The position numbers and the translations under genes were made by a program. Source: Phytomonas francai (Eukaryota; Euglenozoa; Kinetoplastea; Trypanosomatida; Trypanosomatidae). From it: a DNA stretch of 64,000 nucleotides. This document shows positions 48,001 to 56,075 of this stretch, piece after piece (position 1 is the stretch's first letter; every line of letters starts with the position of its first letter). The stretch is taken from assembly GCA_001766655.1 (NCBI GenBank), contig MJCC01000004.1, positions 191,189 to 255,188 of the forward strand, in the 5' to 3' direction. Under the pieces are notes generated by a model. The model was given only the letters and a program-made list of their open reading frames with translations, had not been told where the DNA came from and searched no databases.

Positions 48001-50163
48001 GATTTGCATGAAGGGAACGCAATCGATAACAGCTGTGGTAATGCCGAGGATGTCACTGATATTGGCGATGCTTTCTCAATCTCTTATTTCACGGATTATC
48101 ATTCCCGAGGTAGTATGGCTCACGATGACCGACCATATACCCCATACAAACGTACTTGCGATGACCACCACCACAAAACGAAGAAAAAAAGTGACCCTAG
48201 GGCGGGAAAGGTTTTTGGGCTTGCTTCACGCTCTGTGCGTTACCCAGAATTGCATTTGGAACCCACCGCTCGAAATGGGCGCTATCTCGCCCTCATGGCC
48301 TCCATTGGTCCAAATCGTGCCCTTGTGGATCGCAGCAAACCTCTTGAGCACCGACCTGGTTTGTATGGCTGCCTTATTTTCGACATTTATATGAGCTTCG
48401 TGGTCCGTGTGGTGAAAGTGTGCCCGCTGCAACCTGTTGTATCGCTCTCTCGAAACGGCACAATCTCTGCTCATAATAGTACTGTAAAGACACCGATCTT
48501 TTCCTTGCAGTGCTCATTGACTGTGATTGGTCCGAAGCCAGTAGGGAGTCGTGACGACAACGCATTACCAATGCGTACAGATGATTGGTATCGCGACCAT
48601 AACCCTGGAAATTCGATTGAAGGTCAGAAAAGTCGAATGTTAGGGGTACAGCGAACGGAGGAAGACTACGAGAAAATAATTCTTACTGTGGGGGGTCTGC
48701 ACAATACACTTTACATATTTGACGCTTTGTCGGGAGACCGAATCCGCACTGTGACGCTTCAGGAAGCGAATTTCGCTCGAATCTTTCAAGCTTCGAGGAC
48801 AAATGCGATGGGAGGTACGACGGCGCGAAACCTGCGTGAAGAAAAGCTCCATGGGGATCCCACAATTTCGCCATCCCAACCTGGCGACAGAAGCAACAGT
48901 ATTGACAAGAATTATAAGGGTATTGCTACCACAAAACATGGGAAGACAGGTGAATTCCGTCATATGCGCGGCGCAAACTCCAAGATTAGCGTGGAAGAAA
49001 TACTTTATTCATTGAGCACGTGGGACAGGTTTGACGGACCCAATAAAACATCTCACAACAAAGCTGAGAGCAACATGGGAATACGTGCCAAAAAAGCCAC
49101 GACGGTCGCGAATGATGAAGGTCTCGAGAAGATATGGTCACACATGGCAGGTTTATCTGAGGATGATCACATCTGGATCACAAGTGGGAATGAAAGTGAG
49201 ATAGAAAGAAAGGATTCTAATGAGGAAGTGCCCAAAATGAAGGGGGGATTAGAGCTTCGTAGCCGTGGAGTTCGGTATCATACACACAAGAGCCGACACT
49301 GGCTAATTGACCAGCTAGTGCAACGTTATGGTCTGCCCCTTGTGTTGTACGCCCATCAACGCCTCACATCTGTGATTTACTGGCCTTCAGAGTTGGGAGA
49401 GTCTTTGTTAAGCGGCTCGCAAGGTAATGTTTTCTGTCGCCGAAACCATCTTGAGAAGGTTCCCCAAGGGGAGAATCGAGCACCATGCTCAAAAATTCAG
49501 AGGCAAAATCTAGACTCGCAAACCTTGTTTTCTCTTGTAGAAGGGGAGACGGGGGGTAGGATGTCCCTAACAAAGATGTCTGAATTGTCCCGTCACTTGT
49601 GTGTGGGAGAGGCTTCTCAGAAGTATCGAAACGCTCTGTCAGGGCGCAGGGATCATCTGGACAAACTAAGTGGTGGCGCATTTCATACTAGCACTGCTTG
49701 TTTTGATGAGCCTTTTAAATTTGCCATGGAACAACTGACGGAACTTTCTCAGGTAATGTGCGGGACCACCCAGAGTGGAAAATTTAGTAACGGAAACTCT
49801 AGAATTTCCCCACTCGCGGAGATGGTATTTGATATTTACAGGGGTAACCCCCTCGGGGTGGAAGCAGTGACCCAGAATGAGAGTAGCAACAACTGCGATA
49901 TGAGAGGCAGCCGCTATTCGCATGTCACGAATAATAACAGCATGGATTCAGATCTTGAACAACCTGAGGGCATTTTTGAAGGACTAATGGATAACTTGCC
50001 CAACGGAAACAACAATACGAAGCTCCTGCATTGTGGCGTCGTCAACACGGTAGCCGCGTGGTGGAGCGGAGTGCATTCTGGGGCGTCGTCGCAACGGAAT
50101 GCATTTCATGTGCTAGCGGGCACAGAGTCAGGGAAGCTTCACATTATCGGGGGCTTTTTGTGA
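42004..50163 (+). CDS. Unknown 2719-residue protein with WD-like segments
   Basis: The product has 2719 residues from ATG 42004; an in-frame GTG at 41977 was not used. A short helical segment near 52-80 looks like a LisH motif (Leu and Trp positions with a GLVETARTL core), often found at the start of WD scaffolds and dimerising E3-ligase adaptors. A second helical segment at about 170-220 follows. A CPFC segment near 634 is an isolated Cys pair. WD-like beta repeats start near 1335 with a VTVTPCGTLMAFVTT segment and FSPDGRFVMAAVQF. They continue to about 1720 and resume from about 2075, with AHQRLTSVIYW and a LLAGTESGKLHIIGGFL-type end at the C-terminus. A run of seven Pro lies near 1292, and acidic Glu-rich runs nearby. 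A propeller split by long inserts is the likely picture, as in some DDB1-CUL4 substrate receptors, but I cannot assign a family. Confidence 0.8.
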   Translation: MSFSESSAENKSGASGKLAPDGCLSSIPSDEVKHPKGEGSIPDTPAGHNFPQSAAFLWQVLNDMGLVETARTLRGELSTTGISRDILSSPFIPTNENTNVVGLTNLNTTEIEKALCDQGIEGMGKRKSSFPSQHPPRSIFTANETEPKPTPSDSDTHTDYQDNSSSNISFRSLLERVLREKLGEDEQKTMKIVQVLSYYTVEPLSGALSSLERVRRGTSGSTDDVMNSVGQVNLVVNALSDLYDHLTAVALANTHGNGLTSEKCEKTAFPLSSLPSVLKKVFLLYCNILLLQQNIAENVVIGDIASKWNIYGAQSFRREGSSQLRTNAVTQEDLASYNGNDDGTKRAESTLHHVSSNGERNATGMNGKAKPRKKRRASLSTKSTTHVEVYDSNNDRSHSRSVPLSSVTSNGEEKARTTKARRRCFHPEDTCTTATAQSLMEKNVLLCACQLVSCTQTLHMTLEAHHAHLRSTKTTEVSEGNTASDDRQKVDRVAHVPFTLHGSPAIELVEQALELMHATNGLWKRRAELVLRWVLQRSSLHCSLEASGLSSAVRSPNDSSADQGAVESRKGSPVDHKAAGFQGVNEWQGVLSSIRVVEDACRAPAFQETNELDVGVPAEESEMHMGMEAHFLPRCPFCDYKQGGINTSKEKNEDAAEDEESRADHTKISFIRIWHAAERARNILWMLQSAEEHVRFMHLSTRPAHCSDRQDKALEEAISVWEGQWTAHCANVLEQTLLVQHEHGGATSIKDDTQDKNKKVEPSSSVVPFHHLEYRRHRYERLFTTFPIFLSPAEGEKTATQKTSRHFPVRDPATDEDPIHTDGAAASDGRPCLSSLSGTRRSGMTDKDMRKHTLWDVFLNGVYALTDGFFSAAVQLLLDGQVFDIDTTPSQCIGGDARIQGDEAFNLPGSVTGLGDRNKGSPLVVTSQEKRSRVQARLFSNFMSLPKMGKVGLPQTGSYHPFESSACRGFHSCSERRAPLVPLFAEKDNASEVFPYAVDLSITYKATPEQTHGLGWKEGSKQGRPFQDMGPDDRIEERGDAMKNALRAVMRSLQSGFLVDGLRQSRGVRPLRQRLRRVLAHQHIILDTQTTGLPLRLQMRALQNPKVLEALGVIASEKDLIPGAISKSLPNEENDNNATHNQTTDKSEAVTGMPDNRRNCVTDEAGISVDRRAALMPTLETVEITETNTGVLPARMQTIPPVHLSITSRNESEEGRVVRGTRRRQGVFQGTRISSTISAIRRIAQDIGITVERVIMTPDVENWDTEGRVETHASISLLNTLRNALNEEEEGYSPPPPPPRQQTPPYRLTGTFTDNTSMAEEEDSAASDASSADNHFNQVSDEIMEEVQQVTVTPCGTLMAFVTTCARLVVYALRAHVGESTYREELLVDTVLPGTPKRPHWYEAHSTVVGFSPDGRFVMAAVQFTPRGVAKGAEEEESRVIPASTGQICIYSLHKERHGAAPASTTPVQQGLPRTQRQPFKRLFQLPNRLYAIWKIHSAPVTTAQWADPRFWGGGWVSPQDVFLHLNRKDASARDAAEEQSFATETQGITKNAVDNLETCDTPLHGPSRAWHIAARARLAVFQCFSTALDDLIIRWLPCSGVVVQRIAATSVQDLIISPLTTALYTIDDKGLLSMYDVWNEAEVRDTGDLGYLSSEAAAGISAQPTILIGDRGLPISPELLQTPEESFDLSSRRRVKLGEYQEFPRAFFYGTRIIRFNRSGITARHGTSPGNLTGADSISSLSLPMAAQSSGKATDSGAGAVNYLSRFLRHSVTGATDGGENFGASGVGDGSLFLQGMASHRSAQIGHKLIQSVLAAQVSSPSPNSVIVSSSSTSTLRLQTSSESEEEEEEYQHDDIKGCRPAGPACVYPLSVENETGVGDGLSSRRVPQAVPSQPYRDATGMPNAFYKSGSRLVFSEIGRALCLAGNITPVRHDAHNESRSIPYRLLSLALSGKPQWGSVQQDGDNHSEEAMYHFFLHLSKSRKMHGLNSHQSGSEAQDLHEGNAIDNSCGNAEDVTDIGDAFSISYFTDYHSRGSMAHDDRPYTPYKRTCDDHHHKTKKKSDPRAGKVFGLASRSVRYPELHLEPTARNGRYLALMASIGPNRALVDRSKPLEHRPGLYGCLIFDIYMSFVVRVVKVCPLQPVVSLSRNGTISAHNSTVKTPIFSLQCSLTVIGPKPVGSRDDNALPMRTDDWYRDHNPGNSIEGQKSRMLGVQRTEEDYEKIILTVGGLHNTLYIFDALSGDRIRTVTLQEANFARIFQASRTNAMGGTTARNLREEKLHGDPTISPSQPGDRSNSIDKNYKGIATTKHGKTGEFRHMRGANSKISVEEILYSLSTWDRFDGPNKTSHNKAESNMGIRAKKATTVANDEGLEKIWSHMAGLSEDDHIWITSGNESEIERKDSNEEVPKMKGGLELRSRGVRYHTHKSRHWLIDQLVQRYGLPLVLYAHQRLTSVIYWPSELGESLLSGSQGNVFCRRNHLEKVPQGENRAPCSKIQRQNLDSQTLFSLVEGETGGRMSLTKMSELSRHLCVGEASQKYRNALSGRRDHLDKLSGGAFHTSTACFDEPFKFAMEQLTELSQVMCGTTQSGKFSNGNSRISPLAEMVFDIYRGNPLGVEAVTQNESSNNCDMRGSRYSHVTNNNSMDSDLEQPEGIFEGLMDNLPNGNNNTKLLHCGVVNTVAAWWSGVHSGASSQRNAFHVLAGTESGKLHIIGGFL

Positions 50164-50829
50164 AGCCTTTGGGAAAGGTGTCCATGCACATGCACACGCA
50201 TATTTATACCAGAGTGTGGAATGTAAAGTGGAATCAGCGAATGCTTATTATTATTATTATTATTATTTTCTTTCTTTATTTCTTTCAAAAAAATTGACAT
50301 TTTTTTTTTATATGCTTGCTTGACTTTCCGTTATCGCTATTGTTACTCAATACAATTCTTAAGGATAAGGAAGCGATCCGAGAGTACGCGCAAGAAAAGG
50401 ATATTCAGAGAAGTGTATGCGTGGTGGGTGTGGGGAGCAATAAAGGAAAGGAAAATGTGAACCCACTGCTTCGAGAGCCCCAAAGGTTATTTCGTTCTTT
50501 CCGTTCGTTTCATTTCATTCCTCTCACGATTTCTTGTGTTTGCGGGAAAACCTCCTTTCACTCAGGTTCGCGCACCACCGATTTACCGTATCATACGGCT
50601 GAAGAGAAACTATAATACAAAGAGTTCAAAATAGTAAAGACTTACCTTATCAGATTGTTAAATACATAATATATCAATATTTATGCTTTCTATCCTTTAA
50701 TTTAAAATAGTGGTAAAACGTAAACAGAATTGATCACTAATTCTTTCGGTTTCTCCAAACTTATCGTCTACGAGCCAAGTTGTTTCTAAACAAATAGCTT
50801 ACGTTAGGAGATTCACACTAGAACAAATC
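50164..50829. other. AT-rich spacer with TTA repeat
   Basis: This 666-base spacer contains a TTA run at 50245-50267 and pyrimidine tracts near 50681-50698 (AG at 50709-50710) and 50741-50769 (AG at 50773-50774). A 99-codon forward frame at 50316-50615 starts only at TTG and has no ATG, so it is not called a gene. Confidence 0.55.
50245..50267. repeat. TTA trinucleotide repeat
   Basis: Seven to eight TTA/ATT units in the 3' spacer of the 2719-residue gene. Confidence 0.9.
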
Positions 50830-53490
50830 ATGTGGGTCGAGACATCAGACCTCTCCGCAGAGATGCAGTCATTTGCCACTTCCCTTATACTGCTCATGAC
50901 TCATCCAACTTTCAAATCTGCACTCTGGCGTCTCATGACCCATGAAGAGCGTTTGCGACTATACGCCCTTTATCAACAGACTTGCTATGGTGATGCGCCG
51001 ATAAAATATGAAGCTGCATCAGGGGCCTCTCTTGGGACGACCATGTCTTTTCCTGCATCCAAACGAGGAAATCAAACTCAGTTAGAAGACGAATCTCCTA
51101 TAAAAAGCTCTGTTTCACAGGCTGAACATATGACAACTCCAACCTCCTCCAGTTTTTTAAATTGGTTGAACGTCAGCGCACGCCTGAGGTACTGGCGCTG
51201 GGCTGAACTACGAGGTCGTATGACTCCGGCAGTTGCGGCTGAGGCTTTCTGTGCAGAGATTCTTGCTCTAATGGCTCGCTACAAGGCATTCCTGTTGGTA
51301 CCCTTAGTCGAATCAGCCCTGATTCGTGCAAACTATGAGGCCATCTCTTCGTCTCAGCAGATCCGCACTAACGGTTCTTCAATGGGCAAAAAAACTTTTT
51401 CTATTCGGCAATTCTATTCCAAAGCCACGCAGCGTCTTATTCCATGTACACCAGCGACCTCCTCTCCACTCCCGTCGCCGCCGATTCTTTTCTGTGTTCA
51501 CGCCTTCGAGCAGGACCCAGCTGCAATGACAATGATGTGGCTTTGCCGGGCCCACAAAATCCCGTACGAAATTACTTTTGAGCCCTTTCCAAAGTCTCGC
51601 ACATGGTCTGTAAGGGGTATTTTGTCGAGTTTCCTAAACCGTCAAACCGGGACGTGCGATTCGTATCTTCCCAAGAGTTTGTCGGATGATCACAAGGATG
51701 GTGATATTTTACCTTTTTGCTGTGGTGTACGCTTTGGGTCGATCTTTTACCCCATTTTTTCCCCGGAGGCCGGTTTTCAACTTTTGTTCAATGTGTTCTT
51801 GTCCAACATGCCGCATTGGGGTAAGTTTTTTGCAATGAATCTCTCTTTGTCCTCTTCAAAGAAGGATTCCAATGCTCACCATGGACAAGCACTGACAGCA
51901 AGTCCATCACTTTTGTCAACAACAAGTGGTCCCTCTTCCCAGGTTCTAAACCCAACCGCCTCTCCCCCTCACTTCTCCTCCTCGACCCTCTCCCATGACA
52001 ATGTGCAAGCTGTGGTCCAAGAGTCTGTACAGCGCTGTGCCTGGATGAATGTGCTTCAACTCATCACAGATCATCTTCGTGGACCCATTATGAAGCTAAT
52101 CATGGATCCTTCTGTTCAAGGATCGAACCAAGATATGGCTCCTGACAAGTTTACCGGTTTCTCATCACCGACAAAGGAATCCAGCACAGGGCGTGAAGCA
52201 GGGAACTCATGGATCTATGCTGGAGCTCTTTCTTCTTCTGGTGCCGCTAAGCTTTCCCGAAGGGAACTTTTTCGATCTACTGCGAAACACTTCCATTGCT
52301 TTGAACGACTCTTTCTTCAAAGTGTGATGACTCAACATGGGCAGAATACGATGGGCGTGGCGCCTGAGGCAGTCCTCTCTGACACACGCACCGCAATCAA
52401 CACCGTGTTGCGCTACTTCAACATCAATACTAAGAAGCAGCGTCGGTTGGTGAGTATCACCGACGCCTACATCGCATCTTGTGCGTACCTCCTTTGCACA
52501 AGTACATTCACGCAGGACGTATTTCCCACTCTTATTCCTGCTTCACTTACGGTACAATCGATAGACAGGATGAGCTCGGTGCCAGACAGAGGCGGGATGG
52601 TAAGTGTTGGCCAGGAGACTGCTTCAGTCGCAGTGCCTGGCGCCACCTTGCAGTCCTCGCGCAGAAGCAGCTCCCTAGCCAACGATCCAAACTCGGCCGT
52701 CAGGCGCCTGTCTACATCGGCTGAAACGCCTATTTCTCTGCCAGGTGCTTCGTCTAGCTGCAGTGGTTTGCTTAATCGGGTCGTCCAGGAAGAGGGGAGG
52801 GCTGCACAGCACCGCCTGTCGAGCACGCATTTATTCCGCCTTACCTCCAATCCCCACACTGGCCAAGGCGGCTACGGGGACGATGACGATCTCGACATAA
52901 CACCAGCGCGAAGGGGGATTTTCTCCAGTATTCTGCCCCATCGCATAGCATATGCGTATGCGACGGCGGCGGAAGGCATCGAGCGCTTGATCTTCACGCG
53001 TCTGAGATCCTGCCACTCCGCCGAACTGGATCCGAGCGACCCCGTAAATGGAGCTCTCAGCCCGTTTTTAGTCTTGGCGCATATACTTTCGCAGTCTTGG
53101 AGGATCAGCCAGGAACAGTGCGTGGGTTTTCCCTACCTCATGTTGGATCCTAAACGTCGGATTTCTTTCATCATGGAGTTTCTTGAACAGGAAGCTTCTG
53201 CTGATCGAAGAACACGGGGGCAGCTCGCCGGTGGCAATGAGCCAGCGCCGCCACTGGAGAAAAATTCAGAGCCGCAGCCATCTTTACTTGGCGCTGAAAA
53301 ACGGTCACTCCCACCTGCTAACAACACTGCCCGGAAGTCTAAGTCAGGCTTCGGAGGTACGCTACAAAATGCATGGAATACGTTGGTACGGATCTCAACC
53401 GACAATAATTGCACCGAGGACGGAGGCGCGCCACCGATGGAGTGTAATCGCATGTATTCAAACAGGACTATAATAGAGTCAAAAATTTAG
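50830..53490 (+). CDS. Acyl-CoA-binding-domain protein, divergent
   Basis: The N-terminal 155 residues of this 886-residue protein follow the acyl-CoA-binding protein (ACBP) fold. A helix around 41-50 (LRLYALYQQ, then GD at 54-55) matches the ACBP LFIYSHYKQ...GD helix. After an insert of about 50 polar residues (58-110), the segment YWRWAELRG at 121-129 matches KWDAWNELKG, and a final helix lies at 134-151. ACBPs bind long-chain acyl-CoA. Of the key ligand residues, Tyr28 is kept (Tyr45), Lys32 is Gln49, Lys54 is replaced by an aromatic or Arg (120-121), and Tyr73 is Phe140. Affinity for acyl-CoA is therefore doubtful. A thioredoxin-like stretch starts near 216, and an S-I-T-D helix cap at about 545-550 resembles the C-terminal domain of GST or metaxin proteins; this second call is weak. 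No membrane helix is clear. The gene stands next to a membrane-anchored mu-like protein. Confidence 0.62.
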   Translation: MWVETSDLSAEMQSFATSLILLMTHPTFKSALWRLMTHEERLRLYALYQQTCYGDAPIKYEAASGASLGTTMSFPASKRGNQTQLEDESPIKSSVSQAEHMTTPTSSSFLNWLNVSARLRYWRWAELRGRMTPAVAAEAFCAEILALMARYKAFLLVPLVESALIRANYEAISSSQQIRTNGSSMGKKTFSIRQFYSKATQRLIPCTPATSSPLPSPPILFCVHAFEQDPAAMTMMWLCRAHKIPYEITFEPFPKSRTWSVRGILSSFLNRQTGTCDSYLPKSLSDDHKDGDILPFCCGVRFGSIFYPIFSPEAGFQLLFNVFLSNMPHWGKFFAMNLSLSSSKKDSNAHHGQALTASPSLLSTTSGPSSQVLNPTASPPHFSSSTLSHDNVQAVVQESVQRCAWMNVLQLITDHLRGPIMKLIMDPSVQGSNQDMAPDKFTGFSSPTKESSTGREAGNSWIYAGALSSSGAAKLSRRELFRSTAKHFHCFERLFLQSVMTQHGQNTMGVAPEAVLSDTRTAINTVLRYFNINTKKQRRLVSITDAYIASCAYLLCTSTFTQDVFPTLIPASLTVQSIDRMSSVPDRGGMVSVGQETASVAVPGATLQSSRRSSSLANDPNSAVRRLSTSAETPISLPGASSSCSGLLNRVVQEEGRAAQHRLSSTHLFRLTSNPHTGQGGYGDDDDLDITPARRGIFSSILPHRIAYAYATAAEGIERLIFTRLRSCHSAELDPSDPVNGALSPFLVLAHILSQSWRISQEQCVGFPYLMLDPKRRISFIMEFLEQEASADRRTRGQLAGGNEPAPPLEKNSEPQPSLLGAEKRSLPPANNTARKSKSGFGGTLQNAWNTLVRISTDNNCTEDGGAPPMECNRMYSNRTIIESKI

Positions 53491-53899
53491 TCAGTGTCAA
53501 CGAACTTAAACCGCAATATGGATCAGTATATATAGTGTGATTTTTTTGGGGCTTCTTGGTATATAGATTATCGAAGCAGCGATTCTGCAAAATTCATTGT
53601 CTTCAGTATTAAATTAGCTGTTTTCCCCCCTTATCGTATTCAGAGCTATCAAGGTTTATTATTTCTTTCTATTAACATGATCTTTGGAATTAAAAGTTAG
53701 GGGTAAGAAAATATTTCATTATGGTACAATATTATCACTAGTTTTAAACACTTTTACAATATTCTACTTAATTTTCGACTCATTTTATTATTTTATTACG
53801 AATGATTTTTTTAAACACCATCTTCTTTCTCTTTCTCTATCATCACTTCATTTTTATTTTGCTTTTAGTATCATTCAATATTATTAATAGCATATAGTA
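53491..53899. other. AT-rich spacer with strong pyrimidine tract
   Basis: This 409-base spacer ends with a C/T-rich tract at 53818-53866 and AG at 53867-53868. A short forward frame at 53684-53887 overlaps the tract and is rejected. Confidence 0.6.
53818..53868 (+). promoter_or_regulatory. Trans-splice acceptor for mu-like gene
   Basis: A nearly pure C/T tract of about 49 bases ends with AG at 53867-53868, 31 bases before the ATG at 53900. This strongly supports 53900 as the true start, so the protein lacks an upstream longin domain. Confidence 0.6.
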
Positions 53900-55696
53900 A
53901 TGTTTTTCTTAAAACGTCTGCCCATCTTGCGTGTTGTTAAGGCAGGCGGTGCTGTTGTTGCGGTTCTTATCGCATATCAAACCTTTCGTTTATACAGACG
54001 CAATAATATTACTGTAAGAATCACGGAGGTTGTCAGGCTTCCTCCTCAAGGGAGTACCGATAAAAACCCTGGATGTGTCAATTTTATACACAATAACCCT
54101 ACCATAGAGGTGAAGGGTAGCATCGAGGTGGAGACGTACTTGATGAGAAGCTATCGATTTCTCCTAAAGTTATCTGCTCAACTGAATGGAGGGGCTATAG
54201 GAGGCGGCATATTCGCTAATGATGGCGAGGACGACGACAGCGTGCGCAAGCACTCGATTCAACGACGTGTACTGTCCTTTGCCACCGCATACAATAACAC
54301 TAATATCAATACATCTGGCGACATGCCCAAAACGGGCGACTTATCAAGTAGCAGTAACCTGCTGAGCTTTGTGAAGCCTCAGCAAAACAGTTTCACGACA
54401 CAGTCGTATCATAGGAAAAGCGTGTCTTCTTCGCCACGTAACCATGCAAAATCAAAAGGCCCTATGATCCAGATAGACAATGTAAATGGGATGGTAGATC
54501 AGAATGAGGTTCTAGTGAATGAAAACATTTGCTTTACACCCGCCTGTTTGTCTGAGGAGATACTTATGAAATACACAGCGCTGATTTCCAGTTTATGCTT
54601 GCTGAAAAATCGACCTGTCTTGAGCTCTGCGGCAAGAGATACTGTGGCTCCCTCCAATACTACTACAAGTATTTCGCCAACCTGCCTTAGTAATCTTGTC
54701 ATACAAAACTCCTTTTTAAGACCCGACAAGCCTGGTAGCTACTGCATAAGCTTGGATTTAATGGCCTTTCAGCCGCTACACGAGCTAAGACTATTGATAC
54801 GGTTGCCGAATCGTCACTGCCGACTTGTACGTTCAAATACAGGGGGTATAGGGCGAGTTGCATTCGCAGAAGGAAGTGTGAAGCCGCACCTCCTAATCTG
54901 GGAGATCGGAAGCGCAGATGCTCAGATTCACAATAACCTCAAAAAAGCTTCAAAAGTAGCGAAGGGGTGCAATGATGAAACGCCTCTGCTGGAGCCTCTT
55001 TCAACCGGAGATGGTGACGATGCTCAAGGTCTGTCTTCGTTTGCATCTCTATCGGTTCACTTTGAACTTGTCTACAGTCAGCCAGAAGAAGGCGAATATG
55101 CATATTATGATAGCGAGGGTAGGGGGTATAGTGATAGCAACATTGATTCCGACGATAATGAGTCTATTAGAAGTGGCACAAGCGGCACAAGCGACGAGAA
55201 TGCCAGAAAGACAGGTTTCAGAGGAAGCAAAATTGACGCAACGGAGGGAAATTTCAATAGTAAGTTGGGAACAGGGAGTAGAAACAACAGACAGAGCGGT
55301 TCTCGAGGAAGTTCCTTAGTCCAAAAGCGATATTCGACCGGTACCCCGAGCCCTCCAAATCAGAGTGGTAAGGAGAGGAAGCGCCAGGCCCTCGCACTGA
55401 AGAAGAAACGCGAGCGTCAGCGTAGGAGGGCGATGTCCACATCGGCAGGCCTGAAGGTTCCCAAAAATCAGCCAACTTTGGAAGCAACCTACAGCGTGAC
55501 CGGACTAGCTTCTGGGGTGAGTGTGCGTAGGCTGCAAGTGCTTAGTGAGAAGATCAACTGGATGCCGCGATCGGTGATTGATCGAGTCCTACTTCGTTAC
55601 ATTCTCACAGACTTGCAGGCCCTCAAGCTAAATAAGTTTGCAAACTATACAACGTGGTTTGTCCAGCCGATCACAGTTAAGGAATGGAACATGTAA
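53900..55696 (+). CDS. Membrane-anchored mu-homology-domain-like protein
   Basis: The 598-residue product begins with a basic residue cluster and a hydrophobic helix (about 12-26), likely a signal anchor. Three conserved blocks follow that together resemble the mu-homology domain of AP complex medium subunits. Block 1 (35-97) has the VKGSIEVETYLM stretch with an RFLLKLSAQLN end, close to the mu pattern VGSIKMRVFLSGMPELRLGLN. Block 2 (295-339) has IRLPNRHCR and a G-rich turn, then HLLIWEIGS, matching HIPVP...VGS...IVWSIKSF. Block 3 (524-575) has LASGVSVRRLQVL, matching TSGIQVRYLKI. Long polar and low-complexity inserts (97-210 and 355-520, the latter with an Arg/Lys run) separate them, and the segment between block 1 and block 2 is shorter than in mu subunits. 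There is no N-terminal longin domain, so this is not a standard AP mu. Cargo or membrane-trafficking function is inference. It may be unrelated to mu if the resemblance is chance. Confidence 0.45.
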   Translation: MFFLKRLPILRVVKAGGAVVAVLIAYQTFRLYRRNNITVRITEVVRLPPQGSTDKNPGCVNFIHNNPTIEVKGSIEVETYLMRSYRFLLKLSAQLNGGAIGGGIFANDGEDDDSVRKHSIQRRVLSFATAYNNTNINTSGDMPKTGDLSSSSNLLSFVKPQQNSFTTQSYHRKSVSSSPRNHAKSKGPMIQIDNVNGMVDQNEVLVNENICFTPACLSEEILMKYTALISSLCLLKNRPVLSSAARDTVAPSNTTTSISPTCLSNLVIQNSFLRPDKPGSYCISLDLMAFQPLHELRLLIRLPNRHCRLVRSNTGGIGRVAFAEGSVKPHLLIWEIGSADAQIHNNLKKASKVAKGCNDETPLLEPLSTGDGDDAQGLSSFASLSVHFELVYSQPEEGEYAYYDSEGRGYSDSNIDSDDNESIRSGTSGTSDENARKTGFRGSKIDATEGNFNSKLGTGSRNNRQSGSRGSSLVQKRYSTGTPSPPNQSGKERKRQALALKKKRERQRRRAMSTSAGLKVPKNQPTLEATYSVTGLASGVSVRRLQVLSEKINWMPRSVIDRVLLRYILTDLQALKLNKFANYTTWFVQPITVKEWNM

Positions 55697-55823
55697 AAGA
55701 GGTCTTCATCTTGCATATTCTTTCAATATGCTGTGTCTTGAATGTGCATTGCTAACAAATAAATAAATTCAAACACTACAAATTTTAATTAATTGTAAAA
55801 GCAGATTTTTTGTCCAAAATACT

Positions 55824-56075
55824 ATGCAAGTAATTCTAAACCTTTTCTTTGGAATTATTTTCGATAGAGTTTGGAAACTAGTGACAAGGGCGATGAAGGG
55901 GTTCGCCATTATTATGCCGCCTGACCACCCTCTTGGAGAGTACCCAACAGTAAAGCGTTTGCTCAGGTATACGGATTTGAATATTTCAGTTCTGTCTTTA
56001 ATTTCCTTTTTCGTTATTTCACAACTTTTCTCGAGTCAATTCGCCTACAATGAAAGTGTGTGCAGGTGCTGTTGA
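55824..56075 (+). CDS. Small membrane protein of unknown function
   Basis: The 83-residue product has a hydrophobic N-terminus (1-14), a central part with KGFAIIMPPDHPLGEYP-type content and a basic KRLLRY segment, and one likely membrane helix (about 53-72). I recognise no family. The flanking spacers are unusually short: 127 bases upstream and 68 bases downstream. The pyrimidine tract that probably directs trans-splicing of the next gene (55989-56031, AG at 56034-56035) lies inside its 3' end and encodes the membrane helix. Either the ORF is real and the two mRNAs overlap in their processing, or it is a non-coding or upstream ORF. The absence of stops in an AT-rich region and the conserved-looking centre slightly favour a real gene. 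Confidence 0.5.
   Translation: MQVILNLFFGIIFDRVWKLVTRAMKGFAIIMPPDHPLGEYPTVKRLLRYTDLNISVLSLISFFVISQLFSSQFAYNESVCRCC
55989..56035 (+). promoter_or_regulatory. Acceptor tract for PPWD1-like gene inside small ORF
   Basis: A C/T-rich tract ends with AG at 56034-56035, 108 bases before the ATG at 56144, and overlaps codons about 56-71 of the 83-residue ORF. Alternative AGs lie downstream (for example near 56065 and 56085). Confidence 0.4.

Noticed and set aside
50316..50615. 99-codon forward frame in a spacer
   Set aside because: No ATG; opens at TTG, lies in spacer sequence, and no acceptor tract directly precedes it.
53684..53887. 67-codon hydrophobic forward frame before the mu-like gene
   Set aside because: Translated T/C tract; ends inside the acceptor signal.
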